Shown here piece by piece: positions 16,355 to 24,660 of a stretch of DNA of 32,584 bases. The stretch's first letter is position 1; each line of letters opens with the position of its first letter. Location: positions 1 to 32,584 of the forward strand of contig NZ_QITQ01000027.1 in assembly GCF_003260265.1 (NCBI RefSeq), in the 5' to 3' direction. A program made the position numbers and the translations under genes. Under the pieces are notes generated by a model. The model was not told where the DNA came from and ran no database searches. It worked only from the letters and a program-made list of their open reading frames with translations. The stretch comes from Roseovarius amoyensis (GTDB lineage: Bacteria; Pseudomonadota; Alphaproteobacteria; Rhodobacterales; Rhodobacteraceae).

Positions 16355-17566
16355 TCAGGATGCCTTGTTCGACAGGATCGAAACGGCGTGACAGGCCAGC
16401 ATGCCGCCGGCGCCATAGACGATGGCGCGTTCAGCGCCCGGAACGGCAAGCCCCATGGCATCGCCGCGCAACTGGCGCACGGCTTCGACGAGGGGATCGA
16501 CCGTGCACGATATGCCGGGTTGCCCGAAGGACAGCCATCCGCCATTGGTATCGACCGGCAACGACCCGCCCGGTTCCATCGCGCCGCTGCGCACAAGGTC
16601 CATCGCCTTGCCTTTTTCGGCAAAGCCAAGGTCTTCCATCTCCATCAACACAGTGTGGGCGAAGTTGCCGCTAAGCTGGACCATGTCCATGTCATCGGGG
16701 CGCATGTCGGCCATTGCATAGGCCTGGGCGGCGGCCTCGGTCAGGCCGGTGGTGTTCAGGTTCGGCAAGGCCCCAAGAGAGGCGGGCGCGTTGCGCAGCG
16801 CCATCCGTTCGACCAGGTATTCATGGGTCGAATATGAGCCGTAGCCATTTATGTAGATCGGCGCCCGGGCGCTGGCAGCCTTTTCGGCGCTGGCAACGAT
16901 AAAGGCCCCCGCGGTTCCCCCCGGACCCCAAGTGGCGCACATCCAGCGGCGCAGGGGGGCGGCGATATAGGGAGAGTTCATGACCGTTTCGATGTCGATC
17001 TTGCCAAAGCGCCGCTTGGCCGCCTTGGGGTGGTGAATTCCCCAGTCCTGATGCTGGACGGCCACCATGGCCAGGTCTTCTTCGGTGACGCCGAATTCGT
17101 GCATGTACCGGCAGGCCCACTGGGCATAAAGCGCCGGGATGGTCGGACCATAGGGGTATTCAAACTGCGGGTCGGCGTCCGTCGCCGCGCCCATTGCCAC
17201 CGTATCGACGAACAGGGGCGTCGCGTCGCTTTGCACGCACAGCACATAATCAGCCTGCCCGGTGACGATCTTTTCCACCGCCATACCCAGCATGGCGTTG
17301 ACGCCCGCACCGTGAAAGGTGATTTCGGTGCTGAGTTTTACCGGCAGTTGCAGATGCGAGGCAAAGATGTTGTTCCACTGGGGCCGGCAATCGGCCCAGG
17401 GCGCGCGCCCGGTGAACAATGTGTCGACATCGGTCTTTTTTATGTCGGCATCGGCCAGCGCGATTGCCGTGGCCTCGGTCGCCAGTTGCAGCGGATCGCG
17501 TTTGTTGTTCTCGTCGGCATACGCATCACCAAAACCGATGATCGCCGCCGCATTTCCCAGTTTCAT
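16355..17566 (-). CDS. Thiolase-fold protein (SCP-x/Ltp2-like), probable retro-aldolase
   Basis: The 403-residue product has the thiolase fold of the SCP-x/lipid-transfer type, with N-terminal AAIIGFGDAYADEN and C-terminal VEAVRQLRGDAMG. The catalytic residues of true thiolases are absent. The nucleophile Cys region reads FHGAGVNAM (84-92), the His of the GHP motif is replaced in GGWLSFGQPG (342-351), and the second Cys is a Tyr in VYGAGGM (383-389). With DUF35 next door and a MaoC-type hydratase at the head of the same run, the closest functional model is Ltp2, which cleaves a hydroxyacyl-CoA by a retro-aldol reaction. The ATG at 17566 has GAGAGGGATACAG before it. A non-catalytic or other condensing role is the alternative. 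Confidence 0.82.
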   Translation of the reverse strand: MKLGNAAAIIGFGDAYADENNKRDPLQLATEATAIALADADIKKTDVDTLFTGRAPWADCRPQWNNIFASHLQLPVKLSTEITFHGAGVNAMLGMAVEKIVTGQADYVLCVQSDATPLFVDTVAMGAATDADPQFEYPYGPTIPALYAQWACRYMHEFGVTEEDLAMVAVQHQDWGIHHPKAAKRRFGKIDIETVMNSPYIAAPLRRWMCATWGPGGTAGAFIVASAEKAASARAPIYINGYGSYSTHEYLVERMALRNAPASLGALPNLNTTGLTEAAAQAYAMADMRPDDMDMVQLSGNFAHTVLMEMEDLGFAEKGKAMDLVRSGAMEPGGSLPVDTNGGWLSFGQPGISCTVDPLVEAVRQLRGDAMGLAVPGAERAIVYGAGGMLACHAVSILSNKAS

Positions 17567-17639
17567 CTGTATCCCTCTCGTTCATCCGGGCACAACGACC
17601 CGAGAAGCGTCTTTTCAGACCGCGCCAGTCTGGCACTGT

Positions 17640-18818
17640 TCAGTCGCATGGCAGGCCAAGCTGGCGCGCGATGACACGCAGTTGTATTTCGTAGCTGCCC
17701 ACCGTCACCGGTGCCACCAGCGCATCCAGCGCCATGCGCATCGCAGGAAGCTCTTCGGTCAGGCCCCAGCCGCCACCGATATGCAGCGCGTTCTGGGTGA
17801 CACGGTAAACCGCCTGCGTGGCAAACAGCTTGGCGCTGGACACCTCAAGAACGATGTCCTTGATGGGCACGCCGCTGTCCCAGCGCCGGGCGGCGGCATA
17901 GGTAAGGCTGCGGGTCGCTTCTACATCGACATGCCCCTGGGCAAGCATGAAAGCGATGGACTGGTTGGAGCCAATTGGCTTGCCGAACTGGTGGCGCGTC
18001 TGCGCATAATCCTTGGCCCATTCCATCGCGTGCTGCATATGGCCCAGCCAGCGCCCGGCAACCAGCAGACGTTCGCGGTTGAACCCGGCCATGATTTCCC
18101 TGAAGCCACCGCTTAACTGGCGTTCGGCAGGCACGCGCACATCCTTGAAATCCACCCCATACGTTGGCACTGGCCGGTTGGCATAGGTCGCGAGCTGGCG
18201 CGTGGTTATGCCGGCAGATTTGCGATCGACCGCAAAGAACGACATGCCATGGCGCCCCTTTGACGGATCGGTCTGGGCTAGAACAACCAGAACATCGGCG
18301 TAACCGGCAAGGGAAATGAATGCCTTTTGCCCATCAATGATCCAGTCGTCACCATCGCGGCGGGCCGAACATCTGACGTTCTGAATATCGTTTCCGGCCT
18401 CGGGTTCGGTCACAGCAAGGGCCAGTAGGCACTCACCGGCAATGTTGCGCCGCACAATGTCTTGCAACCCATCACCGCCAAATTCGGCAAGCAGCCCTCC
18501 GGCGATTTCCTGGATCAGCACCGAAACCGGCAGGTTCGGGTTGATTTTGGAGCCTTCCTCCATAAAGATAACCGTCTCGTGAACGCCCAGACCGGCCCCG
18601 CCCAGTGCTGTCGGCGCCGTCATCCCGATGAGGCCGGCCCGCGCGGCGGCATGGTAGAATTCGATTGGAAAATGGCTGTCACGGTCGGCCTCTTCCCATC
18701 GCGGGGCGACTTCGGCGGCGGCGAATTTCCGGCACATGTCGCGAAAAGCGACACTATCAACCGTTTCCCCAGGCGCGCGCGTTCTCAGTTCTGCAACCAC
18801 ATCAGTCCTTTCAACCAA
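17640..18818 (-). CDS. Acyl-CoA dehydrogenase (second of three)
   Basis: This is a flavoenzyme of 392 residues in the acyl-CoA dehydrogenase family. The ALAVTEPEAGNDIQNV signature (about 133-148), IDGQKAFISLAG in the beta-domain, and the QFGKPIGSNQSIAFMLA segment are clear. The C-terminus reads PVTVGSYEIQLRVIARQLGL, without the YEG glutamate. NRERL at about 247-251 supplies a helix-G glutamate, as in isovaleryl/long-chain type enzymes. It is second in the minus-strand run, 32 bp after the MaoC-like gene and 73 bp before the thiolase-fold gene. It probably oxidises the CoA ester that the MaoC-like enzyme then hydrates. Confidence 0.88.
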   Translation of the reverse strand: MVERTDVVAELRTRAPGETVDSVAFRDMCRKFAAAEVAPRWEEADRDSHFPIEFYHAAARAGLIGMTAPTALGGAGLGVHETVIFMEEGSKINPNLPVSVLIQEIAGGLLAEFGGDGLQDIVRRNIAGECLLALAVTEPEAGNDIQNVRCSARRDGDDWIIDGQKAFISLAGYADVLVVLAQTDPSKGRHGMSFFAVDRKSAGITTRQLATYANRPVPTYGVDFKDVRVPAERQLSGGFREIMAGFNRERLLVAGRWLGHMQHAMEWAKDYAQTRHQFGKPIGSNQSIAFMLAQGHVDVEATRSLTYAAARRWDSGVPIKDIVLEVSSAKLFATQAVYRVTQNALHIGGGWGLTEELPAMRMALDALVAPVTVGSYEIQLRVIARQLGLPCD

Positions 18819-18850
18819 TCCCGTTCAGGCGTTTAACGGGACCGTCTTTG

Positions 18851-19330
18851 TTATCTGCCATCTGTCTTTGGCTTTGCCCGACGCAACAACAGCCCGACCT
18901 CCCCAGCCTGGGCAATGTTCCCGGACTCGTCGAATATACGCACGTCCATGCAGACCCGCCCGGTTGTTCTGTCGATGGTCAGGAAACTCATCTCGGAGGG
19001 CACCTTTGCCCCGACAGGTATTGGGCGAAGAAACCGCCAATTGCCAATCTCGGTCAGGGCGATAAGCGTCTCTCCGAACACCTCGCCAAGCGAGGCCAGC
19101 ACCGCGGCGACCGGGAAAGGCCCATGAGCGATCCGCTGGCCAAAGCTGGTTTTGCGGGCATATGCCTCGTCGGTGTGAATAGGGTGGCGCGCGTCGAATA
19201 GTTCTGCATGGGTCGCAATGGCCGCATCGCGACAGTCGATGTCGGGCAGGGTTATCCGATCACCGGGCTTAATCGACTCAAGGGTCTTGTTGCTTTGAGG
19301 GGGGGGCGGTGAAGCTTCGGATTTCGACAT
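18851..19330 (-). CDS. MaoC-like (R)-specific hydratase, hot-dog fold
   Basis: The 159-residue product belongs to the MaoC dehydratase family, which adds water to enoyl-CoA esters. The hydratase-2 type region reads AELFDARHPIHTDEAYA, with candidate catalytic Asp and His about five residues apart, followed by FGQRIAHGPFPVAAVL. The C-terminal strand pair (NWRFLRPIPVGAKV) completes the single hot-dog unit. The ATG at 19330 is preferred over a TTG at 19351, which has no ribosome site; the site for the ATG itself is weak. It heads the minus-strand run, and its product would feed a hydroxyacyl-CoA to the thiolase-fold/DUF35 pair. Confidence 0.85.
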   Translation of the reverse strand: MSKSEASPPPPQSNKTLESIKPGDRITLPDIDCRDAAIATHAELFDARHPIHTDEAYARKTSFGQRIAHGPFPVAAVLASLGEVFGETLIALTEIGNWRFLRPIPVGAKVPSEMSFLTIDRTTGRVCMDVRIFDESGNIAQAGEVGLLLRRAKPKTDGR

Positions 19331-19423
19331 GGAAACTGCTCGTCTAATCAAAGTTAAAGAGAATCGGTCACGCCGCTAAAATGTTCGGGCCATGTTTCGG
19401 CCTTCCTGCCTAGCGTTTGCGCC

Positions 19424-19464
19424 ATATTATCCTTTGGCTTTAATGGCTAAACCATCCTTTGGCT
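19424..19464 (-). promoter_or_regulatory. Candidate minus-strand promoter with direct repeat
   Basis: The 11-base sequence ATCCTTTGGCT occurs twice, at 19429-19439 and 19454-19464, starts 25 bp apart. Read on the minus strand, a -10-like TAATAT (19429-19424) lies 16 bp from a weak -35-like TTTAGC (19451-19446), about 90 bp upstream of the MaoC-like gene. It is the best promoter candidate for the eight-gene run, and the repeat could bind a regulator. The match to consensus is weak. Confidence 0.3.
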
Positions 19465-19532
19465 CCAAGGGCTGAACGGGTCATCGTTCACGCAAAACAT
19501 CAGACTTCACAGTGCAAAAGTCAACAGAATTC

Positions 19533-19588
19533 TGAATTCTGATTCAGCATTCATTTATGATTGACTTTTCTTCCTTGAGCCGTATGGT
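19533..19588 (+). promoter_or_regulatory. Shared operator and sigma70-type promoter, copy 2
   Basis: The palindrome TGAAT-TCTG-ATTCA lies at 19533-19546, then four bases, then TCATTT (19551-19556). A -35 TTGACT is at 19561-19566 and a -10 TATGGT at 19583-19588, 16 bp apart. Architecture matches the copies at 8473 and 24661. It drives the TRAP transporter and PaaK-like gene starting at 19747. It also lies in the divergent region shared with the minus-strand run, so the same regulator could affect both directions. The rest of 19331-19746 holds no gene. Confidence 0.75.
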
Positions 19589-19746
19589 TTCCAGCACCTG
19601 TGGGCTGCTTGTGTCGGCTATGGAAAGTGTTGTGCGGGGTGCATGCCGCGCTTGGGGAGTTTTGGTGCTCCCATCATTCCGTAGCCTGACGGTCGGTCAG
19701 TCAACGGGTCGGTAAAACTGGAGAAACTCCAAGGGAGGTATTTGCG

Positions 19747-20784
19747 ATGAAAAACAACGAGAGCGCGAAAGGCGGCGGCGTCGGGATGGTTTTGGGATCT
19801 GCTTTGGCGGTTTCCATGGCGGTTGCGGCGCTCTCTGCGCCGGTTCAGGCATCAGAGGTGAAATGGGATCTTTCGGTCGATGGAAAGCCGCGCGCCTTTA
19901 CGGCGAATGTCGAGGCGCTGGCTGCGGAAGTCGACCGGCTGAGCGGTGGCGAGTTCCAGATCAAGGTGCATTTCGGCGGTGCCCTGGCCCCGGCGCGCGA
20001 AACGCTTGATGGTATCAAGATCGGAGCTTTCGACGCCGGCGAGTTCTGTGCCACCTATCATCCGGGCAAAAACCCCGGCCTCATGGGGCTGAGCCTGCCT
20101 TTCCTGCCGATCCTCAACCTTGAAGAGCAGCAGGAGGTCCTGGAGACATTCCTCGGCAGCGAGGCGATCAGGGGCGAACTGGCCCAGTGGAATGCAGTTC
20201 CGGTAATGGGAGCGCTGGTGCCGCGCTATGAGATCATGGGAAAGGGCAAGCCCCCGCTGGAGATGGAAGACTGGAACGGCCGCCGCTTGAGCGCGCCTGT
20301 CGGGCTTGCAGCCGTCATGGAAACCTTTGGTACGATTACCATCTATCAGCCCGCGGGTGAAACCTATGGCGCGCTTGATCGAGGCGTAACGGACGCGGTC
20401 GGAATGCCCTATTCCTATGCCTTCAGCGCCTATAAAATCCAGGAAATATCAGACTGGTATACTACCAATCTGGCATTGGGCAGCACAGGTTGTCTGGTCG
20501 TAGCCAACACGGCGTCCTGGGAATCGCTGCCTGAGAAATTCAAGGCCATACTGGAAGAGGCCAAATTGACCGCCTATGAGGAGCAGCGTGCCGCTTATGA
20601 GGACGCCGACGATGCGAATGTGACGGCCTTCGCCGAGGCCGGGCTGACCGAGGTTACCTATACGGATGAGCAGCGCGCCGGCCTTACTGCAGCGGCAAAA
20701 CCGATATGGGATGCCTGGGTCAAGGAAGTCACGGAAGAACACGGCCTTCCGGGAGCGGAGCTGCTCGACCTTCTGACGAACTAG
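19747..20784 (+). CDS. dctP: TRAP transporter solute-binding protein, DctP family (second system)
   Basis: This is the periplasmic binding protein of the second TRAP system, 345 residues. It has a signal peptide of about 35 residues (ending SAPVQA before SEVKW) and a DctP fold: GALAPARETLDGIKIGAF, then the WNGRRLSAPV segment, then GALDRGVTDAVGMPYSYAF. In the usual GLKIR motif the conserved carboxylate-binding Arg position appears to be Ser (about 182), unlike the first DctP in this window. AAGGGAGGTATTTGCG before the ATG is a strong ribosome site. It is the first gene after operator copy 2, so uptake is probably controlled with the catabolic genes. The ligand is likely the pathway substrate, by inference. 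Confidence 0.88.
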   Translation: MKNNESAKGGGVGMVLGSALAVSMAVAALSAPVQASEVKWDLSVDGKPRAFTANVEALAAEVDRLSGGEFQIKVHFGGALAPARETLDGIKIGAFDAGEFCATYHPGKNPGLMGLSLPFLPILNLEEQQEVLETFLGSEAIRGELAQWNAVPVMGALVPRYEIMGKGKPPLEMEDWNGRRLSAPVGLAAVMETFGTITIYQPAGETYGALDRGVTDAVGMPYSYAFSAYKIQEISDWYTTNLALGSTGCLVVANTASWESLPEKFKAILEEAKLTAYEEQRAAYEDADDANVTAFAEAGLTEVTYTDEQRAGLTAAAKPIWDAWVKEVTEEHGLPGAELLDLLTN

Positions 20785-20816
20785 GGCAAGTATCAGCCGT
20801 TACCTGAATTGAGCCT

Positions 20817-20843
20817 CCCGGCACCTCTGTGTCTTGTGCCGGG
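20817..20843 (+). promoter_or_regulatory. Intercistronic stem-loop after second dctP
   Basis: An 8-bp perfect stem, CCCGGCAC and GTGCCGGG, with an 11-base loop begins 32 bases after the dctP stop and has no clear T-tract. It sits in a 268-bp gap before dctQ. A role in stabilising the dctP message or partial termination is inferred from its position. Confidence 0.6.
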
Positions 20844-21052
20844 GTGGCTTCTCAGGGCGGATAACTGGGGCAGTGCCGAAGAGGTTTTCGGCATATGTGC
20901 CGGACAACATTTAACATTCTGGCAGTACTGGGAAAAATAAGTCGGCAAACCGGTCCGATGTAAGGAGCCGCTGTTTGTGATAGGCTGGCGCGTCAGATGG
21001 AACTGCACTGTCACGCCGTATCTGTTCCAGTAACATCATTTGGAGGTCGCCA

Positions 21053-21601
21053 ATGGCGCCATCATCACCGGACCAACCAGAAGCAGTGCCACCTTCCGGA
21101 TGGTTGCAGAGCATCAGCAATATCTTGCGCCGGATCGAGGATATCCTGAATGATCTGGCCGGATGGTTAATTCTGGCCCTGATGGCAGTCGGGGTTCTGG
21201 AGGTTATCTCGCGAAGCCTGTTTAACCGGCCCATTCCCGGACAGATCAACTTCGTTGAGCTATCGTTGGTGGCGATCGCCTTTCTTGGCCTTTCCCATTG
21301 TCAACGCAGTGATGGCCATATCCGGATGACGCTGCTCACCGGGCAACTGAAAGGGCGTACGCGCCATTTCATCAGCATCGCCATGCTTTTTGTCGGGTTG
21401 GCGACCCTGTCTCTGCTGGTCTGGTCAACATTCACCTCCAGCTTTCTGCCGGCCTGGACAATTGGCGACGTTACCAACAGCACTGTGAGATTTCCGGTCT
21501 GGCCAACAAAGCTATTGGTTCCAGCAATGCTGGCTTTGGTTTGCCTGCGAATTCTTATCACGCTGATCCAGAAATTACGGATGAAGCCGGGTGTGTCCTA
21601 G
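21053..21601 (+). CDS. dctQ: TRAP transporter small permease, DctQ family (second system)
   Basis: This is the small membrane subunit of the second TRAP transporter, 182 residues. After a polar N-terminus (about 35 residues, PSSPDQPEAVPPSG) there are four hydrophobic helices with the family segments VLEVISRSLFNRPIPGQINF and FLGLSHCQRSDGHIRMTLL. TTTGGAGGTCGCC before the ATG is a good ribosome site. It follows a 268-bp gap after dctP that contains a stem-loop, and dctM starts 51 bp later. It is unlike the first DctQ in detail, so the two TRAP systems are not recent duplicates. Confidence 0.86.
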   Translation: MAPSSPDQPEAVPPSGWLQSISNILRRIEDILNDLAGWLILALMAVGVLEVISRSLFNRPIPGQINFVELSLVAIAFLGLSHCQRSDGHIRMTLLTGQLKGRTRHFISIAMLFVGLATLSLLVWSTFTSSFLPAWTIGDVTNSTVRFPVWPTKLLVPAMLALVCLRILITLIQKLRMKPGVS

Positions 21602-21652
21602 TCTGACAAAGAATGAGACTGGCGCGGACGAAACGAACGAAGGGATGGAACG

Positions 21653-22960
21653 TTGGAACCTCTGACAATCGGGTTATTGGGATGTGGTGCCTTGCTGGTA
21701 CTGGTTGTTCTTGGCCTTGAAGTATATATCGCCGGGGCCCTTGTGGGTATCGTCGGACTCATGGCGATGCGCGGCTGGTCCGTTGGCGCGGCAATCAGCG
21801 GGCTGACCCCGCATGCCGAGATCGTCCATTACGGGCTGAGCGTCGTCCCGATGTTCATCCTGCTGGGGTATTTCGCACAGCGAGCGAACATTATCGGCGA
21901 GGCGTTTCACGCCTTCCGGCTGTGGCTCGCATGGTTGCCGGGCGGACTTGCGGTGGCAACGATTTTCTCGGCCGCAGGCTTTTCGGCCGTTTCCGGGTCC
22001 AGCACAGCAACAGCCGCAGTGTTTTCGCGGGTGGCAATCCCCGAAATGTTGAAATCCGGGTACGCCAAGTCGCTGGCCTCTGGAACCGTCGCGGCCAGCG
22101 GAACGCTCGCGGCGTTGATTCCGCCCAGCGCAATCCTTGTGCTTTATGCCCTCATTGTCGAGGAATCCGTTGGCCGGCTGCTGATCGCCGCAGTAGTGCC
22201 GGGGTTACTTACGGCGCTGGCTTATGCGCTGGTGCCCATCACCTGGGCGCTGCTCTATCCCAATTCCAGTCCGCCGGCGAGACAGATCATGCCCGACGAG
22301 GCACGGATCACCTGGGGCGACCGGTTTCTGGCCATTCGCGGCGTGGCAAGCATTTTCGGCACCGTCGTTCTGATCCTGAGCGGCATATATTTTGGCTGGA
22401 TGACACCGACCGAATCCGGGGCCGTCGGGGCCTTTCTGATCCTGGTTCTGGCCATCTTTCGCAAACAGATGACCTTTCAGGGCTTTCGCGAGGCGCTGCG
22501 CGAAACCGTGAGTATCACCGTGATGATCTTCTCGATTGTCTGGGGGGTCATCATCTTTGTTCGTTTTCTTGGATATGCCGGTCTGCCCGAAGAACTTTCG
22601 ACCTGGATCGGCGGGATTGAGGCACCCCGTATTGTCATTTTGCTTGGTATCCTTCTGATCTACCTCGTCCTTGGCATGTTCATGGATGCAATCGGAATGA
22701 TGATGCTGACACTGCCTTTTGTTTATCCAACGATTATCACGCTTGGATACGATCCGATCTGGTTCGGGATCGTTCTTGTCAAAATGGTCGAAGTCGGCTT
22801 GATGACGCCTCCGATCGGAATGAACTGTTTCATCGTCGCGGCGGCGCGGGACGACATCCCCCTGCAAACCGTATTCAAGGGCATCACACCATTTTTCGTG
22901 GCCGATGGATTTATCATTGCACTGCTGATTCTCGCGCCGGATATTGTCGCTCTGCTATAG
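21653..22960 (+). CDS. dctM: TRAP transporter large permease, DctM family (second system)
   Basis: This is the large membrane subunit of the second TRAP system, 435 residues with about a dozen hydrophobic helices. Family motifs include FSAVSGSSTATAAVFSRVAI, ASGTLAALIPPSAILVLYAL and VEVGLMTPPIGMNCFIVAA. The start is a TTG at 21653 (read as Met), supported by GAAGGGATGG before it; no in-frame ATG or GTG gives the conserved N-terminus LTIGLLGCGALL. It completes dctPQM2, and a PaaK-like gene follows after a 154-bp gap in the same direction. Confidence 0.88.
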   Translation: MEPLTIGLLGCGALLVLVVLGLEVYIAGALVGIVGLMAMRGWSVGAAISGLTPHAEIVHYGLSVVPMFILLGYFAQRANIIGEAFHAFRLWLAWLPGGLAVATIFSAAGFSAVSGSSTATAAVFSRVAIPEMLKSGYAKSLASGTVAASGTLAALIPPSAILVLYALIVEESVGRLLIAAVVPGLLTALAYALVPITWALLYPNSSPPARQIMPDEARITWGDRFLAIRGVASIFGTVVLILSGIYFGWMTPTESGAVGAFLILVLAIFRKQMTFQGFREALRETVSITVMIFSIVWGVIIFVRFLGYAGLPEELSTWIGGIEAPRIVILLGILLIYLVLGMFMDAIGMMMLTLPFVYPTIITLGYDPIWFGIVLVKMVEVGLMTPPIGMNCFIVAAARDDIPLQTVFKGITPFFVADGFIIALLILAPDIVALL

Positions 22961-23114
22961 GGTTCCGCAAGCTTTCGTTATGAATGAAGGATGATCAGGG
23001 TGCAGATTGCATCATGACAACACTCGTCCGCCGGTTCCGAAATCGCAAGCCAGGACATGATTCTGACAGCCCGAGCGGATTGATCTTGTAACACCATTGT
23101 TAAGGGACCTGAAA

Positions 23115-24320
23115 ATGGGATCGACGACCGATATCTACACGCATCTTCAATCTGCCTATATCAAGGCTGCAAAGGCGGCCCCGGCTTTGCAACAACGATT
23201 TGAGGTGGCGGGCGTTGACCCGGCAAGGATCGCATCGGTTAATGATCTGTCATGCCTTCCGGTTCTTAAAAAGGAAGAGTTGCTAGACCTGCAAAGGCAG
23301 GATCCGCCTTTTGGTGGCTATCTGGCCGCCAAGAATAAGGATCTGATGCGGATTTATGTCTCGCCGGGGCCGATATTTGAACCCACCCTGCGCAGTGGGC
23401 CGGGGCACGGGATGGATACGTTGTTTCGGGCTGCGGGCGTCGGCGCGAACGATGTTGTGCTGAACACCTGGATGTATCATCTGGTGCCCGCTGGGCTGTG
23501 GTTTGACGAAGCGGCGCAAGCGGTTGGCGCGACGGTCATTCCCGGTGGTGTGGGCAACCGCGAATTGCAGGCGCAGATCATTGTCGAAACCGGCGTGACG
23601 TCTATCTGTGCCAGCACGGCGTTCTTTCTGGCGCTGGCCGATACGGTGGTCAAGAAATATGGGCGCGATGCCTGGAAGGTGACAACCGCGTTTCTGGGCG
23701 GCGAGATGGGCGACTGGAAGGCCAAGCGCCGTATGATCGAAGACACCTACGGTGTGTCCACCTGGTCCGCCTATGCAACCGCCGATCTGGGGGTTGTGGC
23801 CTATGAGGACGGCGACGAAGGCTATGTTGTGCAACCGCACCGGATCGTGCAGATTTGCGACCCCGAAACCGGCCAACCCAAGCCGTTTGGCGAGACGGGA
23901 GAGGTGGTTGTCACCACGCTGGACCCCGAGGCCTGGCCGATGATCCGGTTCGGCACCGGTGACAGTGCATTTGCGCTTGAAAGCAACGAGGATGGCAGCG
24001 TCAAGCGCCTGTCGGCGTTGCAGGGCCGGGTCGGCGCGGCGGTCAAGGTGCGCGAGATATTCGTCTATCCTCGCGTGATCGAAGAGGTCGTCATCGCGAC
24101 GCCGGGGGCAAAGGCCGCGCAGGCCGTGGTGACGCGGGAAAAGAATCGCGACATGATCCGCATCTCGCTTGTGCTTGAAGATGGCGCTGACGCGGCCGCG
24201 GCCGAAGCCGCCTGCGCCGAGGCTTTCAAACTGCATTCGAGAATTCGTGCCGACGCGGTGAGCGTCGTCGCCGAGTTGCCAGAGAATGCGGACCTGATCG
24301 TCAACCAGAAAGACAGCTGA
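23115..24320 (+). CDS. PaaK-like adenylating-enzyme family protein with atypical P-loop
   Basis: The 401-residue product resembles phenylacetate-CoA ligase family proteins. It has an N-terminal helical region ending VLKKEELLDLQRQDPPFGG, a central MTTPF-like segment replaced by WMYHLVPAG, and FGETGEVVVTTLDPEAWPMI followed by GTGDS and LQGRVGAAVKVREIFVYP in place of the usual YRTGD and GRxDDM...NVFP. The phosphate-binding loop TSGTTGxP is not present; the equivalent place reads VSPGPIFEPTLRSG. It therefore belongs to a divergent subfamily whose chemistry may differ. The ATG at 23115 has AAGGGACC upstream. It lies in the second TRAP unit behind operator copy 2, which suggests that it acts on the imported compound. 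Confidence 0.8.
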   Translation: MGSTTDIYTHLQSAYIKAAKAAPALQQRFEVAGVDPARIASVNDLSCLPVLKKEELLDLQRQDPPFGGYLAAKNKDLMRIYVSPGPIFEPTLRSGPGHGMDTLFRAAGVGANDVVLNTWMYHLVPAGLWFDEAAQAVGATVIPGGVGNRELQAQIIVETGVTSICASTAFFLALADTVVKKYGRDAWKVTTAFLGGEMGDWKAKRRMIEDTYGVSTWSAYATADLGVVAYEDGDEGYVVQPHRIVQICDPETGQPKPFGETGEVVVTTLDPEAWPMIRFGTGDSAFALESNEDGSVKRLSALQGRVGAAVKVREIFVYPRVIEEVVIATPGAKAAQAVVTREKNRDMIRISLVLEDGADAAAAEAACAEAFKLHSRIRADAVSVVAELPENADLIVNQKDS

Positions 24321-24660
24321 TACCGGCGAGCAGGTGATCTGATTCGGGAGGTTCTTTCCTAATGTTGCACCATGTGATGCCGTTTCATCCGCCAGATATG
24401 GATGATGTGATGGGGGGCGCACTCAGGCTCAGGGGACGGCCTGGCGGCCGCAGATCTGCGCCGGGCAGCGCGCGGGGAACAGGGCGATGGCCGCTTTCAA
24501 TCTCCGCCGTATTCACCCACTCGTTCAGAGCCTGCGGGGAGCAGCCGATCCGTGCCTACCCCCGGTGGCGCTGATTCCAGCCATTTACGCAGGCGATCAG
24601 CAGTCGTATGAACGAGACCGCCTGCCAACCGACCGGGGTTGGCCTCCGAGGTCTCCATGA
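24321..24660. other. Intergenic region, no recognisable gene
   Basis: This stretch precedes operator copy 3. Open frames exist on both strands; on the minus strand a frame from about 24660 reads a short basic segment with RLRKWLESAPPG. No domain could be recognised. It may hold a decayed gene. No hairpin with a T-tract was found after the PaaK-like gene. Confidence 0.4.

Noticed and set aside
16355..17566. Canonical acetyl-CoA acetyltransferase (thiolase) call
   Set aside because: All three catalytic positions are substituted, so a standard thiolase name would mislead.
23115..24320. Naming this gene paaK
   Set aside because: The P-loop and the YRTGD motif are not conserved and no phenylacetate pathway genes are near.
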